A DNA stretch of 45,740 nt. Origin: Fulvimarina sp. (lineage in GTDB: Bacteria > Pseudomonadota > Alphaproteobacteria > Rhizobiales > Rhizobiaceae). Made by a program: the position numbers and the translations under genes. Positions 1 through 7,644 of this stretch are shown here, piece after piece (within the stretch, counting starts at the first letter, position 1; each line of letters starts with the position of its first letter). The notes under the pieces were generated by a model. It was not told where the DNA came from, made no database searches, and saw nothing but the letters and a program-made list of their open reading frames with translations. The stretch covers positions 1-45,740 of the forward strand of contig PACL01000094.1 of NCBI GenBank assembly GCA_002700095.1, written 5' to 3'.

Positions 1-32
1 GTGTCTTAGTGTCTGAGTGTCTGAGTGTCTGT
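1..32. repeat. Four tandem 8-bp units (GTGTCTGA-like) at the window edge
   Basis: Positions 1-8, 9-16, 17-24 and 25-32 read GTGTCTTA, GTGTCTGA, GTGTCTGA and GTGTCTGT. A related string (TGAGTGCCTGAGG) recurs at 68-80, flanking a C-rich spacer. The block falls inside the cpaE frame exactly where the protein stops looking like CpaE. It could be a contig-end assembly or adapter artefact, or a real short-repeat insertion. Confidence 0.7.
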
Positions 33-1090
33 CGCCCCACCGCCTGCCGGCCGCCCCAAACAGATTCTGAGTGCCTGAGGATCAGATAGGGGGGCGCGTC
101 GTTCGGCCGGACCTTGGCGAGGGTGTCGACGAGGTTCTTGGCGTTGCGCAGGTTGGCAAGGTCCGGAGCGGCGGTGATCACCACCTGGTCGGCGCGGGCG
201 AGCACGGTGCGCGTCCACTCGTTCCAGGCATGCGGCACGTCGAGCAGCACCGCCGGGGCGCCGCGCTGGGCGGTCTCGATCAGCGCGTTGAAGGCGTCGC
301 CCTCGAAATCATAGGTCCGGTCGAGCATCGAGGGGGCGGCGAGCAGCGACAGGTGCTCGGCGCACTGAGCGAGCAGGCGGTCGAGATAGACGTCGTCGAT
401 CCGGTCGGCGGACTGCAGCGCCTCGGCGATCCCCTGGGCCGGATCCTGGTCGAAGTTGATGTTGGCGGTGCCGAAGGCGAGATCGAGATCGGCGAGCACC
501 ACGTCGGTGGAGAACAGCTTGGAGATCGACCAGGCGACGTTGTGGGCGAGCGTCGAGGAGCCGACGCCGCCCTTGGCGCCGACGAAGGCGATTGTGCGGC
601 CGAGCGGCTCGGCGCCTTCGGCGAGGAACAATTCGCCGATCACCGTCATCACGTCGCCGAGCGAGATCGGCGCCACCAGATATTCGGAGATGCCCCGGTG
701 GATCAGCTCGCGGTAGAGCGCCACGTCGTTGTGATGGCCGATGATCACGACCTTCGAGCCCGGATCGCAGAAGTCGGCGAGGACGTCGAGCTCGGAGATG
801 AGCTCGAGGGGCGTCAGGCGCGATTCCAGGATGACGAGATTGGGCGTCGGCGCCGTCTGGAAGTGCTCCGTTGCGGCCTTGATGCCGCCCATCTGCACCT
901 TCAGGTGGGCCTTCGCCATACGCCGGTCGCTGCCGGCCTTCTCGATCGGGACGGCGACGCCCTCGGTCTCGCAGAAGGCCTGGACCGAGATCCGCGGGAT
1001 CGGGCGGACCTTGTCGATCTGCTGGCGATCCTGCGGCGAGAACGCCCCGGATCCGGTGGCGAGAGTCTGTTCCATCGACATGTTCCCCAT
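1..1090 (-). CDS. cpaE: CpaE/TadZ-like pilus-assembly ATPase (3' end cut by window)
   Basis: ParA/MinD-superfamily protein of the Tad (Flp) pilus system, expected to localise the secretion machine at the pole. The frame is open to the window edge. It begins with a receiver-like N-terminal region, followed by a deviant Walker A motif (KGGVGSST) encoded near 550-575 and a DLDLAFGTANI Walker-B-like stretch. The chosen ATG at 1090-1088 overlaps the cpaD stop (TGATG), so it looks translationally coupled; in-frame ATGs at 1081 and 1075 are alternatives. Similarity to CpaE runs down to about position 80 (...PPYLIL). The last ~26 codons (RHSESVWGG... then QTLRHSDTKT) do not resemble the family, where a conserved Asn-Gln-Val-Gly stretch would be expected. 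That tail coincides with low-complexity sequence at 1-79, so the true C-terminus is missing or replaced. Confidence 0.85.
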   Translation of the reverse strand, partial: MGNMSMEQTLATGSGAFSPQDRQQIDKVRPIPRISVQAFCETEGVAVPIEKAGSDRRMAKAHLKVQMGGIKAATEHFQTAPTPNLVILESRLTPLELISELDVLADFCDPGSKVVIIGHHNDVALYRELIHRGISEYLVAPISLGDVMTVIGELFLAEGAEPLGRTIAFVGAKGGVGSSTLAHNVAWSISKLFSTDVVLADLDLAFGTANINFDQDPAQGIAEALQSADRIDDVYLDRLLAQCAEHLSLLAAPSMLDRTYDFEGDAFNALIETAQRGAPAVLLDVPHAWNEWTRTVLARADQVVITAAPDLANLRNAKNLVDTLAKVRPNDAPPYLILRHSESVWGGRQAVGRQTLRHSDTKT

Positions 1091-1827
1091 CACCACTCGT
1101 AGTCGGACTCGGCGTCCATCGGATCGGAGCTCGTGACCTTGCCGTTGCGATATTTGTCGATCACGTTCGTGCGGCGCTGGGCATCGGACGGATCCATGCC
1201 ACGCGGTGCGAGCAGGTCGCGCGGGTCGGCGATCTGCGCCGCGATGTTCTGCTGGCTGGCGCAGCCGAAGTTGTAGTAGTTCCGGTTTTCCTGGGTTTCC
1301 CCGAGATCCTCGGGCCAGCGGCCGCAGGGCCCGGTTTCGGCGACGAGAGTGGAATAGGCCAGCCGGATCGGCGTCGGCCCGGTGTCGCCGACCGCCGAAT
1401 AGGGCATGATCAGGATCTGCTTGCGATCGACATGCTGCTTCTGCAGCGTCTTGACGACATCCCGCGAGACCGTTTCGGCGGCCCGTTCGTTGGCCGAGCC
1501 GTAAGGCACGAGGACGCGGATCGTGTCGATGCGGTCGGCGTTGAAGCGGCTGGCGAACTCCTCGACGCGGCTGCGGCTGGACAGCGTCAGCTTGGCTTCC
1601 GAGGAGGAGACCGGGATGTCGATCGCGGTCTCGGCCTGCGACACGACGATCGGGTGCCGGGTGCGGTAGTCGTCGGGGATGGCCCCGACCTCGACGTGAT
1701 GGACGTTGCCGCAGCCGGCAAGCAGCGCCACGGCGAGGAGCGCGAGGACGCGGCGGGCGCCCTGCCCCGGACCGGCGGTGCCGGCCCTTGTGGAAGATCG
1801 ACGCGGAAAGAGAGGATGCTGTGTCAC
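1090..1827 (-). CDS. cpaD: CpaD-family pilus lipoprotein
   Basis: Outer-membrane lipoprotein of the Tad pilus, thought to assist the CpaC secretin. The 245-residue product starts at GTG (1827). An Arg-rich n-region is followed by a hydrophobic core (VLALLAVALLAGC) ending in a lipobox with Cys39. The body carries family-typical features: a region rich in short beta/helix segments, then GCASQQNIAAQIADPRDL near residues 187-205, which matches the conserved CpaD C-terminal motif where the protein lists 'NIAAQIADP'. It lies 22 bp downstream of cpaC and overlaps the cpaE start by one base, so the genes form one operon. No ATG start is available near the N-terminus, so the GTG is used. The upstream GAGGGA is rather distant from it. 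Confidence 0.9.
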   Translation of the reverse strand: MTQHPLFPRRSSTRAGTAGPGQGARRVLALLAVALLAGCGNVHHVEVGAIPDDYRTRHPIVVSQAETAIDIPVSSSEAKLTLSSRSRVEEFASRFNADRIDTIRVLVPYGSANERAAETVSRDVVKTLQKQHVDRKQILIMPYSAVGDTGPTPIRLAYSTLVAETGPCGRWPEDLGETQENRNYYNFGCASQQNIAAQIADPRDLLAPRGMDPSDAQRRTNVIDKYRNGKVTSSDPMDAESDYEW

Positions 1828-1849
1828 GGTCGTACGATCCCTCGAGCGC

Positions 1850-3451
1850 TCACTTGTAGATGAAGCCGACGACGCCGTGGTAGCGGCCCGGCGGAAGCTT
1901 GGTTTCCATGTGCCCGTAGACCCGGTTCAGCCGGCCGAGGAAGTTGGCCGAGCCGTCGCTCGAGAGAGCGAAGCCGTCGTCGGGTCGCGCCAGCGCCTGG
2001 CGGGCGACGGGGCGCACGAGATAGGGCGTGACGATGACCACCAGCTCGGTCTCGTAGCGCTGGAAGTCGCGGCTGCGAAACAGGGAACCGATCACCGGGA
2101 TCTTGCCGAGGCCGGGAATGCCGGAGACGACCTGGCGCACCTCGTCGCGCACGAGGCCGGCGATGACCAGCGAGCCGCCGGACGGCATCTCGACCGTGGT
2201 GTCGGCCAGCCGCTTCCTGAGGCCGATGTTGTTGACGGCCGGCGCGACGCCGCGCGGGATGTTGAAGGGGCTCTCGAAGGTCGGCTCGGAGACGCTGGTG
2301 CGGATCTTCAGGTTGATCCGGCCCGCGGAGAGCACGACCGGCGTGAAGTCGAGGCCGATGCCGTAGTCGATTTCCTTGCTCTCGTAGACGACGCTCGCCG
2401 GCTCGATGTCGTAGCCGACGATGTTGCCGGCCGAGTTGAGGATCGGCGTGCGGGTCTCGGCCTGCTCGGTCTTGCCGTTGCTGACGCTGAAGCTGCCGCC
2501 GACCTTGAAGCTCGCCTTCTCGCCGGAGATCGCGGTGAGGCTCGGCTCGGCCAGCGTGCGCATGACGCCCGCCTGTTCGAGGGCGGAGAGTTCGGCATCG
2601 ATCGAGGTCGTGCCGATCGTGCCCTGGGCCAGCCCGCCGCTGCCCGACAGCGCCTTGCCGAGGCCGAAAGGGTTGTCGCTGACGACGCCGAAGGTCATGC
2701 CGTCGATCGCCGAGGACAGGGAGCCGTTGAGGCCGAGCTGCTTGACGATCGAGCGCTGCACCTCGGCGACGGTCACCTTCAGCGTCACCTGGTCGTCGCC
2801 GGCGATCTGCAGGAGGTTGACGATCTGGCTGGAGCGGCGGTTCTCCTGGGCGAAGGCGACGTCGGCGCCGCTGCCCGCGCCGCTGCCGGTGGCGGCGGCC
2901 GACTGGATGTACTGGCCGGTGGTGCCCTCGCCGCCGGTGACGAACAGATTGGCCAGGCGCTCGACCCTGGCGGCATCCTGCGGCGTCAGCACCTCCCCCG
3001 TCAGCACCACGTTGTCGTTGATCATCTCGACGGTGACGCTGGAGTTCGGCACGTATTTGCGGATCGAGGCCTCGAGGCCGGTGATGTCGCGCTCGATCTC
3101 GATGTCGATGGCGGCGATCTGCCGGCCGCGGGCGTCGAAGACGACGACGTTGGTCTGGCCGATCTGCTTGCCGAAGACGTAGATGCGCCGGGCGTCCCGC
3201 GTCACCGCGTCGGCCACCGCCGGGTTGGCGACGAGGATGTCGTGGGCGTCGGCCGAGAGCACGATCACCTTCGACTTGTTGAGGCCGAGCTTGATCGTCT
3301 GGCGGGCCTGGCTGACGTTGACGACCGCCTGGTCGGCCGCCGCCGGCGTAATCTGGAAGACCGGGCCGAGGCCCGTCGCGGTCGCGGCGAGGCCCACGAC
3401 GGCGTTGCGCAGCGCGATCTTGAGGGCATGCAAGCTAAAACGGGTCGCCAT
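1850..3451 (-). CDS. cpaC: CpaC/RcpA-type Tad pilus secretin
   Basis: Forms the outer-membrane secretin ring through which the Flp pilus passes. The 533-residue product starts at ATG 3451, 11 bp after the cpaB stop. Residues 1-40 are a signal peptide ending near the PAAADQ stretch. A pilus-secretin N-terminal domain (KSKVIVLSADAHDILVANP) and a BON-like domain (TVEMINDNVVLTGEV, about 120-140) follow. The secretin core occupies roughly 230-480 and includes LAEPSLTAISGEKASF and the near-C-terminal VPGIPGLGKIPVIGSLF-type motif (here SGIPGLGKIPVIGSLF), diagnostic of type II/III secretins. An open frame continues upstream of 3451 through cpaB, but that part is cpaB read in the wrong frame. Confidence 0.95.
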   Translation of the reverse strand: MATRFSLHALKIALRNAVVGLAATATGLGPVFQITPAAADQAVVNVSQARQTIKLGLNKSKVIVLSADAHDILVANPAVADAVTRDARRIYVFGKQIGQTNVVVFDARGRQIAAIDIEIERDITGLEASIRKYVPNSSVTVEMINDNVVLTGEVLTPQDAARVERLANLFVTGGEGTTGQYIQSAAATGSGAGSGADVAFAQENRRSSQIVNLLQIAGDDQVTLKVTVAEVQRSIVKQLGLNGSLSSAIDGMTFGVVSDNPFGLGKALSGSGGLAQGTIGTTSIDAELSALEQAGVMRTLAEPSLTAISGEKASFKVGGSFSVSNGKTEQAETRTPILNSAGNIVGYDIEPASVVYESKEIDYGIGLDFTPVVLSAGRINLKIRTSVSEPTFESPFNIPRGVAPAVNNIGLRKRLADTTVEMPSGGSLVIAGLVRDEVRQVVSGIPGLGKIPVIGSLFRSRDFQRYETELVVIVTPYLVRPVARQALARPDDGFALSSDGSANFLGRLNRVYGHMETKLPPGRYHGVVGFIYK

Positions 3452-3462
3452 CTGTTCCACCC

Positions 3463-4284
3463 TCACTGCGCCGTGGTGACTTCGTCGATGCGGCCGTAGC
3501 GCACGACGCGGATCTTGTTGTTCTGGGCCTTCTCCTGCTCGAGCAGGAAGCGGGCGTAGCCGGGCGAGCCGGGGACCGAGTCGGCGAGCGAGCGCAGCGA
3601 CAGCACCAGCCGGTCGGCGATCTGCTGGGCCGCCGTCAGGGCCTCGGCCTGGGAGGGATCGACCTCGAGCGTCGCGGTCTGGCCGACGACGACCTGCTGG
3701 CCGTTCTGCTCCTGCACCGACTGGTCGATGGCGAGGACGCGCAGGTTGCGCAGCACCGTTTCGGTCGAAAGCCGCGGCGGCCGTCCGTCGGTGCTTTCGG
3801 CGCGGCGGGTCATGATCACGTCGACATGGTCGTTCGGAAGGATGAAGCCGCCGGCCGCCGTCTCCGCCGAGATGCGGATCGCCACCGCCCGCTTGCCCTC
3901 GTCGAGGATGGCGGAGAGGAAGCCGTGATCGGGGCGGATCAGCTTGGATTCGCGCACCGGTTCGCCGGCAAAGAAGGACTGGCGGGCGATCGCGCCGTTG
4001 AAATCCTCGACGGCGTTGGGCTTGGACGACTTCAGGACGAGGTCGGGGCCGATGCCGTCCTCCGGCCATTTCTGCCAGCCGAGGGTGCCGGCGATCGTCG
4101 AGCCCATCGGAACCTCGCTCTTGGTGACGAGCACGTCGACGAGACGGATGGGCGGCTGGGCCGGAGCGGCGGAAATGATCACCGGCTCCTGCGGCTTCGA
4201 CTGCGACAAACTGAGGGCCAGCAGTCCGGCGCCGATGGCGGCCATCGTCGCCACGCCAATCACCGCGATCCTTGCAAGGCTCAT
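3463..4284 (-). CDS. cpaB: CpaB/RcpC pilus assembly protein
   Basis: Inner-membrane-anchored periplasmic protein of the Tad pilus with an SAF domain. The 273-residue product starts at ATG 4284, supported by a GGGAG ribosome-binding site 9 bases upstream; an earlier in-frame ATG at 4326 lacks this. A single N-terminal transmembrane helix (IAVIGVATMAAIGAGLLALS) is followed by the SAF-like region (VLVTKSEVPMGSTIAG, residues ~45-60) and the FFAGEPVRESKLI and LPNDHVDVIMTR motifs typical of CpaB. It is the first gene of the cpaBCDE block. The Flp pilin and prepilin peptidase genes that often precede it are not in the 340 bp upstream, so they lie elsewhere. Confidence 0.93.
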   Translation of the reverse strand: MSLARIAVIGVATMAAIGAGLLALSLSQSKPQEPVIISAAPAQPPIRLVDVLVTKSEVPMGSTIAGTLGWQKWPEDGIGPDLVLKSSKPNAVEDFNGAIARQSFFAGEPVRESKLIRPDHGFLSAILDEGKRAVAIRISAETAAGGFILPNDHVDVIMTRRAESTDGRPPRLSTETVLRNLRVLAIDQSVQEQNGQQVVVGQTATLEVDPSQAEALTAAQQIADRLVLSLRSLADSVPGSPGYARFLLEQEKAQNNKIRVVRYGRIDEVTTAQ

Positions 4285-4347
4285 CCGACAACTCCCGTAA
4301 ACCGGGCCGGCGTTCCGGCTGTTCACGCTGTTATCGTCTGCAAAACC

Positions 4348-4362
4348 TCAATGTATGGTTAA
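4348..4362 (-). promoter_or_regulatory. CtrA-like box upstream of cpaB
   Basis: On the minus strand the sequence TTAACCATACATTGA reads TTAA-N7-TTGA, one mismatch from the CtrA consensus TTAA-N7-TTAA, and its first half is the strong TTAACCAT form. It is 64 bp upstream of the cpaB ATG in an AT-rich patch of an otherwise GC-rich stretch. CtrA control of pilus genes is established in Caulobacter; here it is inferred from the motif alone. Confidence 0.5.
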
Positions 4363-4550
4363 CGAAACCTATCCGGGCGAGAGAATTCGTAAATCTTTTG
4401 CCGAACCCGGTCTCTGCCTTGCTTTTCTTAGCGGAAGGCCGGCTCCAGCCCCTGCCCATGAGGCGGTTGCGAGCCCGACCGGCCGCAGCGGAAGACGGCG
4501 GGTATGTTCGCGCGATCCCGCCCGCCACCCGGCCTTGCCATCAAACGACA

Positions 4551-4610
4551 GCGGCCCCGCCCGAGGGGCGAGGCCGCGTATTTGAAGCGGGGGCTCGCCG
4601 GAGCCCCCGC
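4551..4610 (-). terminator. Tandem hairpins downstream of amtB
   Basis: The first hairpin met by a transcript leaving amtB is 4587-4610: perfect 10-bp arms (GCGGGGGCTC / GAGCCCCCGC) around a 4-base loop. The second is 4551-4577: 12-bp arms with one mismatch that becomes a G-U wobble on the minus-strand RNA, which favours minus-strand function. Neither is followed by a long U-tract, so termination may be weak or Rho-assisted. Confidence 0.6.
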
Positions 4611-4626
4611 CTTGGATTGGCTGCGG

Positions 4627-5997
4627 TCAGACCCTACCGACCGCGAACTCCGGATAGGCCTCCACGCCGATCTCGGTGCGGTCGAGGCCGAGCGACTCTT
4701 CCTCCGCCGAGACGCGGATGCCCATCGTGACCTTGAGGATGCCCCAGACGACGAGGCTGGCGACGAAGGCGAAGACGCCATAGGCGGCGATGCCGATCAG
4801 CTGCACGCCGAAGCTCGCATCCGCGTTGGTAAGCGGCACGGCGAGGGTGCCCCAGATGCCGGCGAACAGATGCACCGGGATCGCACCGACGACGTCGTCG
4901 ATCTTCAGCTTGTCGAGGAGCGGCACCGTGAAGACTACGATCACGCCGCCGACGGCGCCGATCAGGATCGCCGCGAGCGGCGACGGCTGGAGCGGCTCGG
5001 CGGTGATCGAGACGAGGCCGGCCAGGGCGCCGTTGAGCACCATGGTCACGTCGACCCGCTTGTAGATCACCTGCAGCAGGATCAGCGCCGCGACGACACC
5101 GCCCGCCGCGGCGAGGTTGGTGTTGGCGAAGATGCGCGAGACGTCCGAAGCGTCGTTGATCGTGCCCATGGCGAGCTGCGATGCGCCGTTGAAGCCGAAC
5201 CAGCCGAGCCAGAGGATGAAGGTCCCGAGGGTCGCCAGCGGGATCGACGAGCCGGGCATCGCGACGCCGCGGCCGTCAGGGGCGAAGCGACCGGTGCGTG
5301 CGCCGAGGAGCAGCACGCCGGCAAGCGCCGCCCAGCCGCCGACCGAATGGACGAGGGTCGAACCGGCGAAGTCCTGGAAGCCCATCTCCTGCAGCCAGCC
5401 GGCACCCCACTTCCACGAGCCGGCGATCGGATAGATGAAGCCGGTGAGGATGACGGTGAAGGCGAGGAACGGCCACAGCTTGATCCGCTCGGCAAGGGTG
5501 CCGGAGACGATCGAGGCGGCGGTGGCGACGAAGACCATCTGGAAGAACCAGTCGGAGGCCGTCGAATAGCCGGTGTCCAGCGCGTTGCCGCCGACCGCGT
5601 CGAAGGCGTAGGGCGCGAAGGTGCCGATATAGCCGCCGTCGACGCCGGTATACATCAGGCTGTAGCCGACGATCCAGTACATGATGCCGGCGATCGAATA
5701 GAGCGCGATGTTCTTCAGGCACTGCATCGAGACGTTCTTGGAACGCACGAGGCCCGCCTCGAGCATGGCGAAGCCCGCCGCCATCCACATCACGAGGAAG
5801 CCGCCCACGAGGAACAGCAGCGTGTTGAAGATGTAGGCGACCTCGGGGCTGGGCGCTGCGGAGACCGCAGCCGCCGCCGCTTCCGACCCCTGTCCGGCCG
5901 CCTCGGCGGCGGCCGGGGCGGCATCCTGGGCGAAGGCCGCGGTCGCGGCCATGCCGGCCATCAGGCCGGCGCAGAAAATGGCTTTCTTCAATCGCAT
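4627..5997 (-). CDS. amtB: Ammonium transporter AmtB
   Basis: Inner-membrane ammonium channel of the Amt/Mep/Rh family, regulated by direct plugging with GlnK. The product is 456 residues. A signal peptide of about 23 residues (ends AFA-QD) and an Ala-rich linker precede the multi-helix core. The pore twin histidines are present: H217 in STLVHSVGG and H376 in AIPVHLFAG. Family blocks FEGALVRSKN-like (here MLEAGLVRSKNVS), LWLGWFGFNGAS and DKLKIDD are intact. The C-terminal tail (EEESLGLDRTEIG) is the conserved segment that contacts GlnK. It lies 46 bp downstream of glnK in a typical glnK-amtB operon. Confidence 0.97.
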   Translation of the reverse strand: MRLKKAIFCAGLMAGMAATAAFAQDAAPAAAEAAGQGSEAAAAAVSAAPSPEVAYIFNTLLFLVGGFLVMWMAAGFAMLEAGLVRSKNVSMQCLKNIALYSIAGIMYWIVGYSLMYTGVDGGYIGTFAPYAFDAVGGNALDTGYSTASDWFFQMVFVATAASIVSGTLAERIKLWPFLAFTVILTGFIYPIAGSWKWGAGWLQEMGFQDFAGSTLVHSVGGWAALAGVLLLGARTGRFAPDGRGVAMPGSSIPLATLGTFILWLGWFGFNGASQLAMGTINDASDVSRIFANTNLAAAGGVVAALILLQVIYKRVDVTMVLNGALAGLVSITAEPLQPSPLAAILIGAVGGVIVVFTVPLLDKLKIDDVVGAIPVHLFAGIWGTLAVPLTNADASFGVQLIGIAAYGVFAFVASLVVWGILKVTMGIRVSAEEESLGLDRTEIGVEAYPEFAVGRV

Positions 5998-6043
5998 CAG
6001 TCGATCGTTCTCCTTGAGGAATCTGAATCCGGTCTGGATCGCG

Positions 6044-6382
6044 TCACAGCGCGTTGGCGTCGGTCTCGCCGGTGCGGATGCGCACGGCGGAATCGATGCC
6101 GAAGACGAAGATCTTGCCGTCGCCGATCTGGCCGGTCTTGGCGGCCTGCTGGATCGCGTCGACCGCCCGGTCGACCATGTCCAGCGGCACCGCGACCTCG
6201 ATCTTCAGCTTGGGCAGGAAACTGACGGCATATTCGGTGCCGCGATAGATTTCCGTGTGCCCCTTCTGGCGGCCATAGCCCTTGACCTCGGTGACGGTAA
6301 GCCCCTGGATCCCGACGCCGGTCAGCGCTTCACGCACCTCGTCCAGCTTGAATGGCTTGATGATCGCCATCACGATTTTCAT
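6044..6382 (-). CDS. glnK: PII nitrogen regulatory protein GlnK
   Basis: PII signal protein that senses 2-oxoglutarate, ATP/ADP and, through uridylylation, glutamine; it blocks AmtB when ammonium is ample. The 112-residue product starts MKIVMAIIKPFKLDEV, the canonical PII N-terminus. The T-loop uridylylation site is Tyr51 in IYRGTEY, and the C-terminal signature GKIFVFGIDSAVRIRTGE is intact. ATG 6382 is chosen because a GAGGT ribosome-binding site lies 5 bases upstream; an in-frame GTG two codons earlier is not needed. Expected to be NtrC/sigma-54-controlled, in line with the -24/-12 element at 6478-6493. Confidence 0.97.
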   Translation of the reverse strand: MKIVMAIIKPFKLDEVREALTGVGIQGLTVTEVKGYGRQKGHTEIYRGTEYAVSFLPKLKIEVAVPLDMVDRAVDAIQQAAKTGQIGDGKIFVFGIDSAVRIRTGETDANAL

Positions 6383-6477
6383 GTGCACCTCGAACCTTGG
6401 GCGGCGCCGCCAGGGACGCCGTGTTGAACCGTTGCCCGATCGCGACCGTCGGTGCGCGGGGGAACGACAGGGTGAGA

Positions 6478-6493
6478 ATCAAGGAACGTGCCA
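6478..6493 (-). promoter_or_regulatory. Sigma-54 (-24/-12) promoter candidate for glnK-amtB
   Basis: Minus strand TGGCACGTTCCTTGAT matches the RpoN consensus TGGCACG-N4-TTGCW at all positions except the -12 C (A here). The -24 GG is at 6492-6491. The start point would lie near 6467, about 85 nt before the glnK ATG. NtrC/RpoN control of glnK-amtB is well established in proteobacteria. Confidence 0.65.
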
Positions 6494-6585
6494 AACGGCC
6501 GGAGGCCTGCGACTTTTCCGGGAGATGGTGGTTTTGCCCGGTCAGGAGGCGAAACCGGCAGGTGTGGGTCGCCTCGAAAACTGCC

Positions 6586-6640
6586 GCGATGCACACAATC
6601 GCAGCAGTTGCCCATATGTTATGCGTCCGGCGATGCACAC
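6586..6640. repeat. Direct repeat GCGATGCACAC upstream of the glnK promoter
   Basis: The 11-mer GCGATGCACAC occurs at 6586-6596 and again at 6630-6640, 44 bp apart, close to four helical turns. The copies are about 95 and 140 bp upstream of the -24 element, where enhancer sites for NtrC usually lie. Each contains TGCAC, the NtrC half-site core, but the full dyad (TGCAC-N5-GTGCA) is not evident. Confidence 0.4.
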
Positions 6641-6665
6641 CGGCGCGGCGGTGAGGGGACAGGCG

Positions 6666-7640
6666 CTACGCCAGGAACCGCGCCACCGTCTGTCGCAGGG
6701 CGACGGCCTCGCCGATCCAGCCGTCCATCTGCAGGAAGCCGTGGATCATTGCGTCGAAGCGCTGGGTGACCGTCACAACGCCCGCCGCCTTGAGCCGGCT
6801 GGCGAAGGCCTCGCCCTCGTCGCGCAGGGGATCGTTCTCGCAGGTGACGAGCAGCGTTTCGGGAAGACCGGACAGGTCAGGTGCGAGGAGCGGCGAGACG
6901 ACGGGATCGGCCCGGCCTGCGGGATCGGGGACGAACAGGCCATTCTCGTAGGCGAGCGAGGCCTCGCTCATGACGTTGCCGGCCTCGCTCGCCAGCGAGG
7001 CGAAGGGGCGGTCCGGCCGCAGGTCGGTGTTCGGATAGAGCATCACCAGCTTGTCCGGCATCGCCTCGCCGGCATCGCGCAGCGCCAGCGCCACCACCGC
7101 GGCGAACAGCCCGCCGATGGAATCGCCGCCGATCGCCACGCGGCGCGGGTCGCAGCCGAGCTCGCACGCCCGCGAGATCAGCGCCCGCGTCGCGGCGATG
7201 CAGTCCTCCTGCGGGACCGGCGAGACGTGCTCGGGAGCGAGGCGGTAATCCACCGAGGCGAGCAGCCGGCCGGTCGTCGCGGCGAGCTGCCGCAGCGCGA
7301 CGTCGTGGCTGCCGAGGGAGCCGGCCATCGCGCCGCCGCCGTGATACCAGACGAGCAGGCCCCGATGCGGCGCTGCCGGCCGGTAGAGGCGGACCTTGAT
7401 CGGCTCCGCGGCCGGCTCGCCGCTTCCGCCGCCTCTCGTCTCGTCGTACCTGCCCGCGGGCCGCTCCACCAGGATGTCCTCGCTGTCGACGCCCCCCGGC
7501 GCCTCGCCGGAATAGTCGGCGAGCGAGCCGGTCATCGCCCGCGCCTGGGCGAGTTCCTGTTCGGCGTCCTCTGGCTCCGTCTGGACCGCCTTCTTGCGGG
7601 CGAGGTCGGCGAGGACGGCTTGCGCCTCCGGGTTCGGCAT
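6666..7640 (-). CDS. Alpha/beta hydrolase, hormone-sensitive-lipase family esterase
   Basis: Cytoplasmic esterase of the HSL (alpha/beta hydrolase fold-3) family, 324 residues. The oxyanion-hole motif HGGG is at 100-103, the nucleophile Ser174 sits in GGDSIGG, the acid is probably Asp270 in CENDPLRDE, and the base is His300 in AMIHGF, so the triad is complete. An ~80-residue N-terminal cap precedes the fold, as is usual for HSL esterases. The natural substrate cannot be read from sequence; short-chain acyl esters are typical. Its ATG lies only 4 bp after the corA stop, so the two are likely co-transcribed. Confidence 0.9.
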   Translation of the reverse strand: MPNPEAQAVLADLARKKAVQTEPEDAEQELAQARAMTGSLADYSGEAPGGVDSEDILVERPAGRYDETRGGGSGEPAAEPIKVRLYRPAAPHRGLLVWYHGGGAMAGSLGSHDVALRQLAATTGRLLASVDYRLAPEHVSPVPQEDCIAATRALISRACELGCDPRRVAIGGDSIGGLFAAVVALALRDAGEAMPDKLVMLYPNTDLRPDRPFASLASEAGNVMSEASLAYENGLFVPDPAGRADPVVSPLLAPDLSGLPETLLVTCENDPLRDEGEAFASRLKAAGVVTVTQRFDAMIHGFLQMDGWIGEAVALRQTVARFLA

Positions 7641-7644
7641 CGGG

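Noticed and set aside
71..1102. 343-codon open frame on the plus strand
   Set aside because: Antisense to cpaE; the minus strand carries the deviant Walker A motif and family similarity.
4331..4528. Short frames between amtB and cpaB that might encode the Flp pilin
   Set aside because: None has a prepilin cleavage site followed by a hydrophobic helix, so no pilin is claimed.
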